Shown here in pieces: positions 6,701 through 12,865 of a stretch of DNA of 12,865 nucleotides. Position 1 is the stretch's first letter, and every line of letters starts with the position of its first letter. Below the pieces are notes generated by a model. That model was not told where the DNA came from, did no database searches, and saw nothing but the letters and a program-made list of their open reading frames with translations. The translations under genes were made by a program, and so were the position numbers. The DNA comes from Ahrensia sp. (GTDB taxonomy: Bacteria > Pseudomonadota > Alphaproteobacteria > Rhizobiales > Rhizobiaceae), in assembly GCA_002698425.1 (NCBI GenBank), contig NZXU01000099.1:1-12865 (forward strand), in the 5' to 3' direction.

Positions 6701-8852
6701 GGCGGAGTACGAGAAACAGATGATCGAGGATGAGCTCGCGCTCTACGAGGACCTGCTCACCCGGATTGAGAGCGACGACCGGGTGTCACGCAAGCGGCTG
6801 GAGCGGCTGAAGGAAGGATTGCGGGACCGGCTGGAGGCGCTCGGCGCGGTCAAGGACGATCTCCTGACGATCTCCGAGATCGGCGTCGACCAGATCATCG
6901 TCGACGAGGCGCAGGAGTTCAGAAAACTCTCCTTCGCCACCAACATGTCGACGCTGAAGGGCGTCGACCCCAACGGCTCGCAGCGCGCGTGGGACCTTTA
7001 TGTGAAATCGCGGTTCATCGAAACGAAGAACCCGGGCCGGGCGCTCGTGCTCGCCTCCGGGACACCGATCACAAACACGCTCGGCGAGATGTTCTCGGTG
7101 CAGCGCTTCCTCGGATTCGAGGCATTGAAGGAACGCGGTCTGCATGAGTTCGACGCATGGGCCTCGACCTTCGGCGATGTGGCGACCGAACTCGAATTGC
7201 AGCCGTCGGGAAAATACAAGCCCGTCTCGCGCTTCGCCACCTTCGTCAACGTGCCGGAACTGATCGCCATGTTCCGCTCCTTCGCCGATGTCGTGTTGCC
7301 GGAGGACCTGAAGCAATATGTGAAAATCCCCGCCGTTTCGACCGGCAAGCGTCAGATCGTCACCGCCAAACCGACCGGGGACTTCAAGCTCTATCAGCAG
7401 GTGCTCGAGGCGCGTATCAAGGCGATCGAAAAGCGCGAGGGTCCGGCCCAACCCGGCGATGACATTCTGCTCTCCGTCATTACCGATGGGCGGCATGCGG
7501 CAATCGATCTGCGACTGGTCGATCCGGAAAATGACAACGAGCCGGACAACAAGCTCAACAAGCTGATCGCCAACGCCTATCGCATCTGGTCCGAAACCTG
7601 CGCAAACACCTATCGCACCAAGGACGGCAAGCCCTTCGACCTGCCGGGCGCGGCGCAGATGATCTTCTCCGATCTCGGCACGATCAGCGTCGAAAAACCC
7701 CGTGGCTTTTCAGCCTATCGCTGGATCCGCGACGAGCTCGTCCGTCTCGGCGTTCCGGCTTCGGAAATCGCCTTCATGCAGGACTACAAGAAGACCGAGG
7801 CCAAACATCGGCTCTTTGCCGACGTCAATGCCGGAAAGGTCCGCTTCCTGATCGGTTCCTCGGAAACCATGGGCACCGGCGTCAATGCCCAGCTCCGCCT
7901 CAAGGCGCTCCACCATCTCGACGTGCCCTGGCTCCCCTCCCAGATTGAGCAGCGCGAGGGCCGCATCGAGCGGCAGGGCAACCAGCATGACGAGATCGAT
8001 ATCTTCGCCTACGCCACCGAACGTTCGATGGACGCCCAGATGTGGCAAAATAACGAGAGGAAGGCCCGGTTTATCGCCGCTGCCCTCTCCGGCGACACAT
8101 CCGTGCGCCGGCTGGAGGATCTGGGCGAAGGCCAGGCCAACCAGTTCGCCATGGCCAAGGCGATCGCTTCCGGCGATCAGCGCCTGATGCAAAAGGCTGG
8201 CCTCGAGGCCGACATTGCCCGGCTCGAACGCTTGCGGGCCGCGCATCGCGACGACCTCTTCGCCGTGCGTCGTCAAATCCGCAACGCCGAACGTGATATC
8301 GAACACGATACGCGCCGGATCTCCGAGATCGGCAAGGACATCGAGCGCAGGATTCCGACAGCAGGCGGGGCCTTCGCCATGACCGTGGGCGGCCAATCCT
8401 TCACCGAGCGCAAGCCTGCGGGCCGCGCGTTGATGAAAGAAATCATGACGCTCGTGCATCTGCGGGAGGAGGATGAAAAGACGATCGCCAAAATCGGCGG
8501 CTTCGATCTGATCTTCTCCGGTCAGCGCTTCGGCAAAGATGACTTCCACTACGACGTCGCGATCGAACGCACCGGCGCGGAGACCGACATCGACCTCGCC
8601 CTGACCGTCACGCCGCTTGGCGCGGTGTCGCGCATCGAGCATGTGCTGGCCGGTTTCGAGGACGAGCGGTCGCAATACCGCTTCCGCCTCGATGACGCAC
8701 AGCGCAGGCTTGCCTCCTACCAGTCGCGCCTGGGCGGGGAATTCGGGTTCGAAGACGAGCTTGCCGACAAACGCCGGCAACTCGATACTATCGAGGCCGA
8801 TCTGGCTGACGAGGTCCTGATGGAGGGGAAGAAGGCCATGGAGGCGGCCTGA
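3753..8852 (+). CDS. Giant fused adenine DNA methylase / SF2 helicase (1699 aa)
   Basis: The protein joins a DNA adenine methyltransferase-like domain to a Snf2-like superfamily 2 helicase. In the N-terminal part, LEPGIGTGLF (194-203) is the S-adenosylmethionine motif I and NPPF (259-262) the catalytic N6-adenine motif IV; DYFIARSIDLLKPG follows. The middle, about 450-850, is of unknown function. The helicase has HQKRGIWRI (873-881), Walker A AHAVGAGKT (890-898), motif Ia LIVPGHCLAQ (919-928), Walker B DEAQ (1051-1054), SGTP (1102-1105), GTGVNAQ (1374-1380) and motif VI QREGRIERQG (1400-1409). The C-terminal part (about 1475-1540 and 1630-1690) is rich in charged helix and likely coiled coil. 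All key motifs are intact. AGGAGA eight bases before ATG 3753 fixes the start. The layout recalls phage P1 DarB and polyvalent proteins of conjugative elements, thought to protect incoming DNA from host restriction; that role here is inferred. A remodelling enzyme for transferred DNA is an alternative. Confidence 0.93.
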   Translation: MSDHDPFTLDMFGSSALSSGLGLGVTAFAESPALKLEEDSAPPVAPAKRSRSQQAAKRTASEAPERGTNFHLSGSRALAKGWKARARDNLDAIALAAAIAAEDRPATSAEQARLIRFTGFGASDLANTIFTRPGEEGFRKGWEDLGEQLQEAVCEADYASLARCTQYAHFTPEFIIRAIWKGLERLGWRGGRVLEPGIGTGLFPAVMPEALWDSSFVTGVELDPVTARIARLLQPVARIIEGDFARTDLPAHFDLAIGNPPFSDRTVRSDRAYGSMGLRLHDYFIARSIDLLKPGALAAFVTSSGTMDKADATAREHIANSADLIAAIRLPEGSFRQDAGTDVVVDVLFFRKRKPGEPQGDACWLDLAAVVPASEDSDAIRVNRWFAYHPDHVLGRHATTSGPFGETYTCLPSDRDLEPALDAAILSLPDALYDGEPDAIDIDLELRTSLSDVGRPEDAHVREGSFVFDASRGLMQVLDGQLAAVPVRKGRSGEGFSEKQINIVRKLIPVRDAVRAVLKAQETDQPWRDLQVKLRIAWSSFVRDFGPINHTRVSITENEATGETRETHRRPNLQPFLDDPDCWLVASIETYDLDTDTAKPGPIFSERVIAPPSPPVITSAADALAVVLNERGHVDIDHIAELLHEDRGTVIEELGSAIYRDPADGSWQTSDAYLSGPVRDKLAIAEAAAGLDPVYTRNVEALEGVQPADLSPSEITARLGAPWIPASDVVDFVKETTGTDIKIRHMPELASWTVDARMLAYRAEGTSEWGTKRRHAGELIADALNSRIPQIFDTVKDGDSERRVLNVVDTEAAKEKLTKIKTAFQTWVWSDADRTDRLARVYNDTFNNIAPRSFSGDHLQLLGASGAFVLYGHQKRGIWRIISSGATYLAHAVGAGKTMTMAAAIMEQRRLGLISKAMLIVPGHCLAQAAREFLALYPTARILVADETNFTKDKRHRFLSRAATANWDAIIITHSAFKFIAVPAEYEKQMIEDELALYEDLLTRIESDDRVSRKRLERLKEGLRDRLEALGAVKDDLLTISEIGVDQIIVDEAQEFRKLSFATNMSTLKGVDPNGSQRAWDLYVKSRFIETKNPGRALVLASGTPITNTLGEMFSVQRFLGFEALKERGLHEFDAWASTFGDVATELELQPSGKYKPVSRFATFVNVPELIAMFRSFADVVLPEDLKQYVKIPAVSTGKRQIVTAKPTGDFKLYQQVLEARIKAIEKREGPAQPGDDILLSVITDGRHAAIDLRLVDPENDNEPDNKLNKLIANAYRIWSETCANTYRTKDGKPFDLPGAAQMIFSDLGTISVEKPRGFSAYRWIRDELVRLGVPASEIAFMQDYKKTEAKHRLFADVNAGKVRFLIGSSETMGTGVNAQLRLKALHHLDVPWLPSQIEQREGRIERQGNQHDEIDIFAYATERSMDAQMWQNNERKARFIAAALSGDTSVRRLEDLGEGQANQFAMAKAIASGDQRLMQKAGLEADIARLERLRAAHRDDLFAVRRQIRNAERDIEHDTRRISEIGKDIERRIPTAGGAFAMTVGGQSFTERKPAGRALMKEIMTLVHLREEDEKTIAKIGGFDLIFSGQRFGKDDFHYDVAIERTGAETDIDLALTVTPLGAVSRIEHVLAGFEDERSQYRFRLDDAQRRLASYQSRLGGEFGFEDELADKRRQLDTIEADLADEVLMEGKKAMEAA

Positions 8853-9103
8853 AGAAGAGGGAGAAAGGGGACCGGTCGCAGATCGGTTGGGCCCGGTGAC
8901 GCTGTTGCTCAACCGCCGCCTGCGCCATCCCGGCCCGTCGTCCTTCGCAGGTCTTTGCAGCCCCGCTTGTCCGGCCGGGCAGGGACGCTCGGCCGCAGTT
9001 GCACCGGCCCACCCGCTCCGCGGTCCCGGGGATGTCTTCGAGAAGAAGACGAGAGAAGGAACCGGCGCGGTGCTGGACCCTCAATCCCGAACAGGAGCTT
9101 CCC
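8853..9103 (+). other. 251-base leader ahead of the ParB-like gene
   Basis: No gene is supported here. The leader opens with a purine-only run overlapping the methylase-helicase stop (8851-8871) and has a second purine-rich run at 9041-9062. Between them, CGGTTG (8884-8889) pairs with CAACCG (8910-8915) around a 20-base loop. The frame of the ParB gene is open back to 8999, but the residues look non-coding and AGGAG at 9093-9097 supports ATG 9104. No clear promoter was found. Confidence 0.45.
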
Positions 9104-10768
9104 ATGCATATCATCAAGATCGACCCTCGCGCGCTGAAGGACAATCCCGCCGACGCCCGCAAGTCCAAATCCACGCCGCAGGGCGATGCGCTGCTGGCCG
9201 CGACCATCAAGGCCGTCGGCATCATCCAGCCGCCAGTCGTTTCCCCCGAAGCCGATGGCGGCAACGGCTTCATCATCCAGGCCGGCCATCGCCGCACCAG
9301 AGGCGCGATCGCCGCGGAGCTCAAGGAGATCGAGGTCATCGTGACCGATCCGGCCGAGGATGGCGGCGCCATGCGCTCCATGGTCGAGAACATCGCCCGC
9401 GAACCGCTCAACCCCGTCGACCAGTGGCGCGCCATCGAGCGCCTGGTCGCGCTCGGCTGGACCGAGGAAGGCATCGCCGCGGCGCTATCGCTTTCGGTGC
9501 GCCAGATCAAGAAGCTCCGGCTTCTCGCCAATGTGCTTCCCGCCATGCTGGATCAGATGGCCAAGGGCGACATGCCGGACGAGCGGCAGCTCAGGACCAT
9601 CGCCGCGGCGTCGATTGCGGAGCAGAAGGAGGTCTGGAAGGCCCACAAGCCCAAGAGACAAGAGACCACCTCCTGGTGGTCGGTCGCCAATGGCCTGTCC
9701 AAGACCCGCATGTATGCCCGCGACGCCAGCTTCGACGATGAGCTCACGCAGGCTTATGGCATCGCTTGGGTCGAGGACCTCTTTGCGCCCGCCGACGAAG
9801 ACAGCCGTTACACGACGGACGTCGAGGCCTTTCTCGGCGCCCAGCAGGAATGGATGACCAACAACCTGCCCAAGAACGGCATCATCACCGAGCTCAATGG
9901 ATGGAACGGCCCCGATCTGCCCAAGAAGGCCGAGCGCGTCTATGGCAAGCCGAAGAAGTCCGACCATACCGCCATGTATCTCGACAGTGAGGGAAAGGTG
10001 CAGTCCGTGGTCTACCGGATGCCCGAGCCGAAAGCAGCCAAGGGCAAGGCGGCGGACGGCGGCGCCGTCGCGCCGGCGCAGCGCCCCGATGTCACCCAAA
10101 AGGGCCAGGACATGATCGGCGACTTCCGCACCGACGCGCTCCACGAAGCGCTTCAACGCGCGCCGATCGAGGACGACACGCTGATGGCGCTGCTCGTCAT
10201 CGCCTTTGCCGGTCAGAACGTCCGCGTCGACACCGGATCGGCGAATACGGGGTCGTTCCGCAGCCAGATCGCGCCCCATGCCGCGACCCTGGTCGATGAA
10301 AGTGGCAAGCTTTGCTTCGACACGGAGACCCTCAGGGTCGCGGTCCGCTCGGTCTTGATCGAAGTGCTGTCGTGCCGCCGCAACATGTCGAACAGCGGCA
10401 TCGTCTCGCGGATCGCCGGTGCCGTCGTCGGGGCCGACAGTTTCCTGCCGAATATGGGGACCGAAGATTTCCTTATGTGCCTCTCCCGGCAGGCCCTCGA
10501 AGCCGCATGCGCGGACACCTCGGTGCTGCCGCGCAACAAGGTCCGCGACACCCGCGCCGCGCTCGTCGAGCATTTCCAGGAAGAGCGGTTTGTCCACGCC
10601 TCCGCGCTTTTCGCGCCCGACGCGAACGAACTGGCCGACTGGAAGGCTCGCAACGAGCTCTTCGAGGACGAGGACGCCGGGAATGACGACGGCTCCGTCG
10701 ACGAGCCGGATGAGGGCGACATCGACCCGGACGCTGTTTCCGAAGGCTTCCGCGAAGCCGCCGAATAG
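9104..10768 (+). CDS. Long ParB/Spo0J-like DNA-binding protein (554 aa)
   Basis: The N-terminal 110 residues form a ParB domain: LLAATIKAVGIIQPPVV (30-46), the arginine-rich nucleotide-binding motif GHRRTRGA (61-68) and MVENIAREPLNPVDQW (93-108), matching the ENIQR-type box of ParB. Residues 115-145 (GWTEEGIAAALSLSVRQIKK) are a helix-turn-helix like that of KorB/ParB. The roughly 350 residues after that are not part of ordinary ParB but recur in this rhizobial subfamily. The last 40 residues are strongly acidic. Start ATG 9104 has AGGAG six bases upstream. There is no parA beside it, no repABC genes, and no visible parS-like repeats, so a regulatory or DNA-protecting role is as likely as partition. 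ParB-like genes are known in leading regions of conjugative plasmids such as F. Its stop lies within a small hairpin. Confidence 0.88.
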   Translation: MHIIKIDPRALKDNPADARKSKSTPQGDALLAATIKAVGIIQPPVVSPEADGGNGFIIQAGHRRTRGAIAAELKEIEVIVTDPAEDGGAMRSMVENIAREPLNPVDQWRAIERLVALGWTEEGIAAALSLSVRQIKKLRLLANVLPAMLDQMAKGDMPDERQLRTIAAASIAEQKEVWKAHKPKRQETTSWWSVANGLSKTRMYARDASFDDELTQAYGIAWVEDLFAPADEDSRYTTDVEAFLGAQQEWMTNNLPKNGIITELNGWNGPDLPKKAERVYGKPKKSDHTAMYLDSEGKVQSVVYRMPEPKAAKGKAADGGAVAPAQRPDVTQKGQDMIGDFRTDALHEALQRAPIEDDTLMALLVIAFAGQNVRVDTGSANTGSFRSQIAPHAATLVDESGKLCFDTETLRVAVRSVLIEVLSCRRNMSNSGIVSRIAGAVVGADSFLPNMGTEDFLMCLSRQALEAACADTSVLPRNKVRDTRAALVEHFQEERFVHASALFAPDANELADWKARNELFEDEDAGNDDGSVDEPDEGDIDPDAVSEGFREAAE

Positions 10769-10783
10769 GCGGTCTTCTTCCTT
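10758..10783 (+). terminator. Weak terminator-like hairpin at the ParB stop codon
   Basis: CCGCC (10758-10762) and GGCGG (10768-10772) pair around GAATA, enclosing part of the stop codon, and a pyrimidine-rich tail (TCTTCTTCCTT) follows. The stem is only five pairs and the tail is broken by C, so it would at best attenuate transcription. Confidence 0.3.
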
Positions 10784-10797
10784 CCGAACGCAATTCC

Positions 10798-10821
10798 CGC
10801 CGCCGGCATCGTCCGGCGGCG
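10798..10821 (+). repeat. Intergenic hairpin, copy 2 of a repeated element
   Basis: CGCCGCCGG and CCGGCGGCG form a perfect nine-pair stem around CATCGT, followed by ATTTCGTTT. The last 12 bases (CGTCCGGCGGCG) are identical to 3705-3716, and the left arm differs by one base. It ends 23 bases before the AGGAGG of the next gene, nearly the same spacing as copy 1. The T-rich stretch after it makes this copy a possible terminator or attenuator. Confidence 0.65.
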
Positions 10822-10859
10822 ATTTCGTTTCCAATCAGTCCAACAGGAGGGCATCACAC

Positions 10860-11333
10860 ATGTCCGCGCAACTGATCTTCGACACTGCACCGCTCGGTGC
10901 GATCATCCGCTATTCCGACGGCACGTCGCGTCCGCCTGAGCGGCACCGCCGCAAACTCCAGGCCTGGGAACGCCAAAACAACACGGGCCGGCTGGTCAAG
11001 AGACAGGCCGGCACCGTCGTCGGGGAGACCGCCATCCCCGCCAGTTTCACGCTTCACGAGGGCGATTTCGGCAGCTTGGCCGTCATCGTGCTGCGGGTTT
11101 TCAGGACGTTCTCGGTCGACAGCGCTCTCGCGTTCTCGATCTCCGAGCAGCCCGCCCCAGGCTCGGTCCTCGTGCTGGACCGTCCCGGTGACGCCGGCGA
11201 GCTGGTCCATGTCGCCCTGAACCGGCAGGCGGCCGACGAATGGCTGTCAGGCCACGGCTATCCCAACGCCATTATGCACGAAGTGACCGCCGACGAGGTC
11301 GCCGCCGAGACCGGCAAGGGGAGGGCGGCATGA
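10860..11333 (+). CDS. Conserved-looking hypothetical protein (157 aa)
   Basis: This protein is not recognised. ATG 10860 lies nine bases after AGGAGG (10845-10850). The first 50 residues are basic (PPERHRRKLQAWERQNNTGR) with aromatic and Arg/Lys residues that could contact nucleic acid. Residues 60-125 alternate hydrophobic and polar residues in a beta-rich pattern (SLAVIVLRVFRTFSVDSALAF, SVLVLDR), and the end is helical. No membrane segment or catalytic motif is seen. Its stop overlaps the next start as ATGA, so it is translationally coupled to the DUF7007-like gene. It belongs to a three-gene cluster placed directly after the ParB-like gene, from which a hairpin and a weak terminator-like site separate it. 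Confidence 0.75.
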   Translation: MSAQLIFDTAPLGAIIRYSDGTSRPPERHRRKLQAWERQNNTGRLVKRQAGTVVGETAIPASFTLHEGDFGSLAVIVLRVFRTFSVDSALAFSISEQPAPGSVLVLDRPGDAGELVHVALNRQAADEWLSGHGYPNAIMHEVTADEVAAETGKGRAA

Positions 11334-12205
11334 CATTCACTCAAAGAGAGCCTGATTCCGCGCCGCCGCCGGACGTCCGTTTCGCCACCAGTGCCGAAGG
11401 ATTTCCCGTTGCACTCGTCGGCGAGACTGCTTTCGCCATGCTGCCCGGCCGCGGGGAAACACATTTTCTCGGCTTGGCCTGGCGGATACGCCGCCCGCTC
11501 GAGGAGCTCGTCCGCAAGGATTTCTACGGACACGGTGGCGTGCTTGCCCATAAGGACGCGTTCCGCGCCAAGGTGCTCGAACAGGCCGAAGACGTCCGTG
11601 AAAAACGTGCCCTCGGACGCCGTGATGTCCGCTCCCAGGCAAACACCCCATGGGGACCATCGCAGGGTGCGACGGTATTGGCCGACGGTGTGCTCTGTCA
11701 TTCGACCGCAGGCCACGGCGGTTTTCACCTTACCTCCGATCGCAATGCGAAGGTCGACCGGCGACTTCGCCGGCCAAGGGGCTGGTACGAGGAAGACGCG
11801 GAATGGGCCATCGTCGCGCTCACCTTTCCGCACCTGTTCACGAGTTTCGAGCGGCGCAGTGCCGAGCAGACCGTGAAAGACAGCTGGCCGGATGCCTGGG
11901 AAGCGATTTTCGGAACCGTGCTTGAACCCGGCCAGTCTCATGAGAAGGACCGGCGTGCCTTCCATGAGCGGCACGTCGGCGACTGGATCGTTATCTCCGC
12001 CATCAGGTCGGATCATCTCGACGGCCATGTTGAGGTCGTCGCAACACGCGGTGGCCACAGACAGCGAGGGGCGGAGGAACGGCGATTCCTTATTCCGTCC
12101 GCCGAATATGAGGTTGGCCGCTTCGGTTTCGTCGTCGATCCGGCGCGCCACACCGCATACGAAGGGCCATCGAGCTTCATTGGGCGGAGACCAGGTTCAC
12201 CATGA
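11330..12205 (+). CDS. DUF7007-like protein (291 aa)
   Basis: The central part (about 105-195) resembles the DUF7007 domain of plasmid and phage-borne proteins of unknown function. Telling stretches are TPWGPSQGATVLADGV (106-121), HSTAGHGGFHLT (124-135), GWYEEDAEWAIVAL (151-164), FPHLF (166-170) and WPDAWEAIFG (186-195). His129, Glu154, Glu155 and Asp156 would be candidates for a metal or catalytic site, but that is a guess from their apparent conservation. The N-terminal 100 residues and the C-terminal 90 are not assigned. The start ATG overlaps the previous stop as ATGA and follows GGGGAGGG; the stop overlaps the next start the same way. The assignment is from memory of the motif pattern, so the family name is less sure than the gene itself. 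Confidence 0.75.
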   Translation: MTFTQREPDSAPPPDVRFATSAEGFPVALVGETAFAMLPGRGETHFLGLAWRIRRPLEELVRKDFYGHGGVLAHKDAFRAKVLEQAEDVREKRALGRRDVRSQANTPWGPSQGATVLADGVLCHSTAGHGGFHLTSDRNAKVDRRLRRPRGWYEEDAEWAIVALTFPHLFTSFERRSAEQTVKDSWPDAWEAIFGTVLEPGQSHEKDRRAFHERHVGDWIVISAIRSDHLDGHVEVVATRGGHRQRGAEERRFLIPSAEYEVGRFGFVVDPARHTAYEGPSSFIGRRPGSP

Positions 12206-12540
12206 CGCCTTCGCTTCTTCTCTCCAGAATGGAAATCGCGCATCGCCAGACAGAGGCGCATCTCGATATGATCGAGCGACAGATTGCGGCCCGAGCCGAG
12301 CGCATGACGATCACTGCCAAGGCCAAGGCGAAATCGCATCGGCGTGGTCGCTCACGCTGGACACGGTCGGACGAAACCATGTTGCGGGCCTATGTCGAGC
12401 AGTTGCGTTTCGAGCGGCGCGGCGAAATCGCTGCCCTCAGCCGAAAGCTCTCCCGGCAGGAGCGCGCGATTCTCACTATCAGAACGAAGACTGCCAGCGA
12501 CGGGTCCACCGCCGAAGCGGATGCGCAAGCCTCATTCTGA
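12202..12540 (+). CDS. Small basic helical protein (112 aa)
   Basis: The family is not recognised. The ATG at 12202 overlaps the DUF7007-like stop (ATGA), implying coupled translation; there is only a weak ribosome-binding site. Residues 5-45 form a likely amphipathic or coiled-coil helix rich in Glu, Arg and Ala. A very basic linker follows (AKAKAKSHRRGRSRWTRSD, about 38-56), then a second helical stretch that includes LRAYVEQLRFERRGEIAALSR. The basic linker could bind DNA or RNA. The RWTRSDETML stretch faintly recalls Myb-like or GcrA-like starts, but not enough to assign it. Unlike most neighbours it is followed by a long non-coding leader, so it probably ends this transcription unit. Confidence 0.65.
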   Translation: MTPSLLLSRMEIAHRQTEAHLDMIERQIAARAERMTITAKAKAKSHRRGRSRWTRSDETMLRAYVEQLRFERRGEIAALSRKLSRQERAILTIRTKTASDGSTAEADAQASF

Positions 12541-12681
12541 CGGCAAGAGCATAGGCGGCGGGCCACGGTCATTCCCTTCACATTGAGTGCCGGTGGAATG
12601 CCACCCCTGCCGGCCTCCCTTCGGTTCTGGTCGCGGTCGTAAACCGGCGGCCGGAGCCTTCAAGGCCGCTGACGCGCCGCA

Positions 12682-12693
12682 GTGCGGCCGCAC
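12682..12693. repeat. 12-base perfect palindrome
   Basis: GTGCGGCCGCAC reads the same on both strands. It could be a dimeric-protein site or simply a product of high GC content. An overlapping GCCGC-AGT-GCGGC hairpin shares its left part. Confidence 0.45.
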
Positions 12694-12724
12694 GCACCAT
12701 CCTCGCCAAACCGGTCCCGCGGAA

Positions 12725-12760
12725 CTGCGCGAGGGCTTGATAAGCCCTGCTGGCCCGCAG
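12725..12760 (+). other. Two-step hairpin in the 3' leader
   Basis: AGGGCTT (12732-12738) and AAGCCCT (12742-12748) pair perfectly around GAT. An outer stem, CTGCG (12725-12729) with CGCAG (12756-12760), extends it across an internal loop. No U-run follows, so it is not a typical terminator. Confidence 0.55.
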
Positions 12761-12865
12761 GACAGGTTCGCTCGTCTCGGTCCGTGCGGACCCTGAAGCC
12801 CCCGTCTTTCCGCCGGTTTCTTTTGCCCGCGCCCGAAGGGAGGGCCGGCAGGGGCCGGCTCGAGC

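Larger units (their letters stand above)
12541..12865 (+). other. Leader of the next gene, dense in inverted repeats
   Basis: No gene is supported in these 325 bases; a short open frame at 12587-12796 reads as non-coding GC-rich sequence. Inverted repeats are packed here: GGTGG-AATG-CCACC (12592-12605), the palindrome at 12682-12693, the two-step hairpin at 12725-12760, and GGTCC-GTGC-GGACC (12779-12792). Two copies of GGCCGG sit at 12843-12848 and 12853-12858. The layout resembles the leaders upstream of the Toprim and ParB-like genes, so a further gene of the block probably starts just beyond the edge. Confidence 0.5.

Noticed and set aside
7710..8912. 400-codon open frame on the - strand
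   Set aside because: It is the antisense of the helicase C-terminal half, whose motifs are well conserved; the antisense product shows no recognisable domain.
9485..10834. 449-codon open frame on the - strand
   Set aside because: It is antisense to the ParB-like gene and explained by the same codon bias.
1..12865. CRISPR array, tRNA, rRNA, insertion sequence or repABC origin
   Set aside because: I saw no regularly spaced repeats, no clover-leaf or rRNA signature, no transposase motifs and no RepA/B/C proteins.

Overview
The window looks like accessory DNA (a large plasmid or integrative conjugative element) from a GC-rich alphaproteobacterium, most likely of the Hyphomicrobiales/Rhizobiaceae. 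This rests on recognised gene families (DUF3991/Toprim, DUF1419, DUF3085, a giant methylase-helicase, a long ParB-like protein, a DUF7007-like protein) that travel together on rhizobial plasmids. Every supported gene reads on the + strand. No rRNA, tRNA, CRISPR array, transposase or integrase was seen.

Region 1 (1-1127) is a small cargo segment unlike the rest. A possible tail of an upstream gene ends at 128. A promoter follows whose 19-bp spacer holds a near-palindrome of the CueR/HmrR (copper-sensing MerR family) type at 216-246. It sits directly ahead of an unrecognised 82-residue protein (272-520). Next is a four-helix cytochrome b561 (529-1127) that appears frameshifted: the sequence fits loss of one base inside the codon for the first haem-ligand histidine (around 592-593).

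Region 2 (1558-12540) is a co-oriented block: DUF3991/Toprim protein (1558-2532), DUF1419 protein (2662-3258), DUF3085 protein (3267-3665), a 1699-residue fused adenine-methylase/SF2 helicase (3753-8852), a ParB-like DNA-binding protein without a ParA partner (9104-10768), and three tightly coupled genes (10860-12540), the middle one DUF7007-like. Several genes are preceded by long non-coding leaders (1128-1557, 2533-2661, 8853-9103, 12541-12865) rich in inverted repeats. Two shorter gaps (before 3753 and before 10860) carry nearly the same hairpin at almost the same distance from the ribosome-binding site.

Taken together, region 2 resembles an establishment or anti-defence module of a mobile element. 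The methylase-helicase recalls phage P1 DarB and polyvalent proteins of conjugative elements. ParB-like and primase/Toprim-like genes are known near the leading regions of conjugative plasmids. The joint role is inference; no gene here has an activity that sequence alone can prove. The window ends inside a leader whose gene lies outside.
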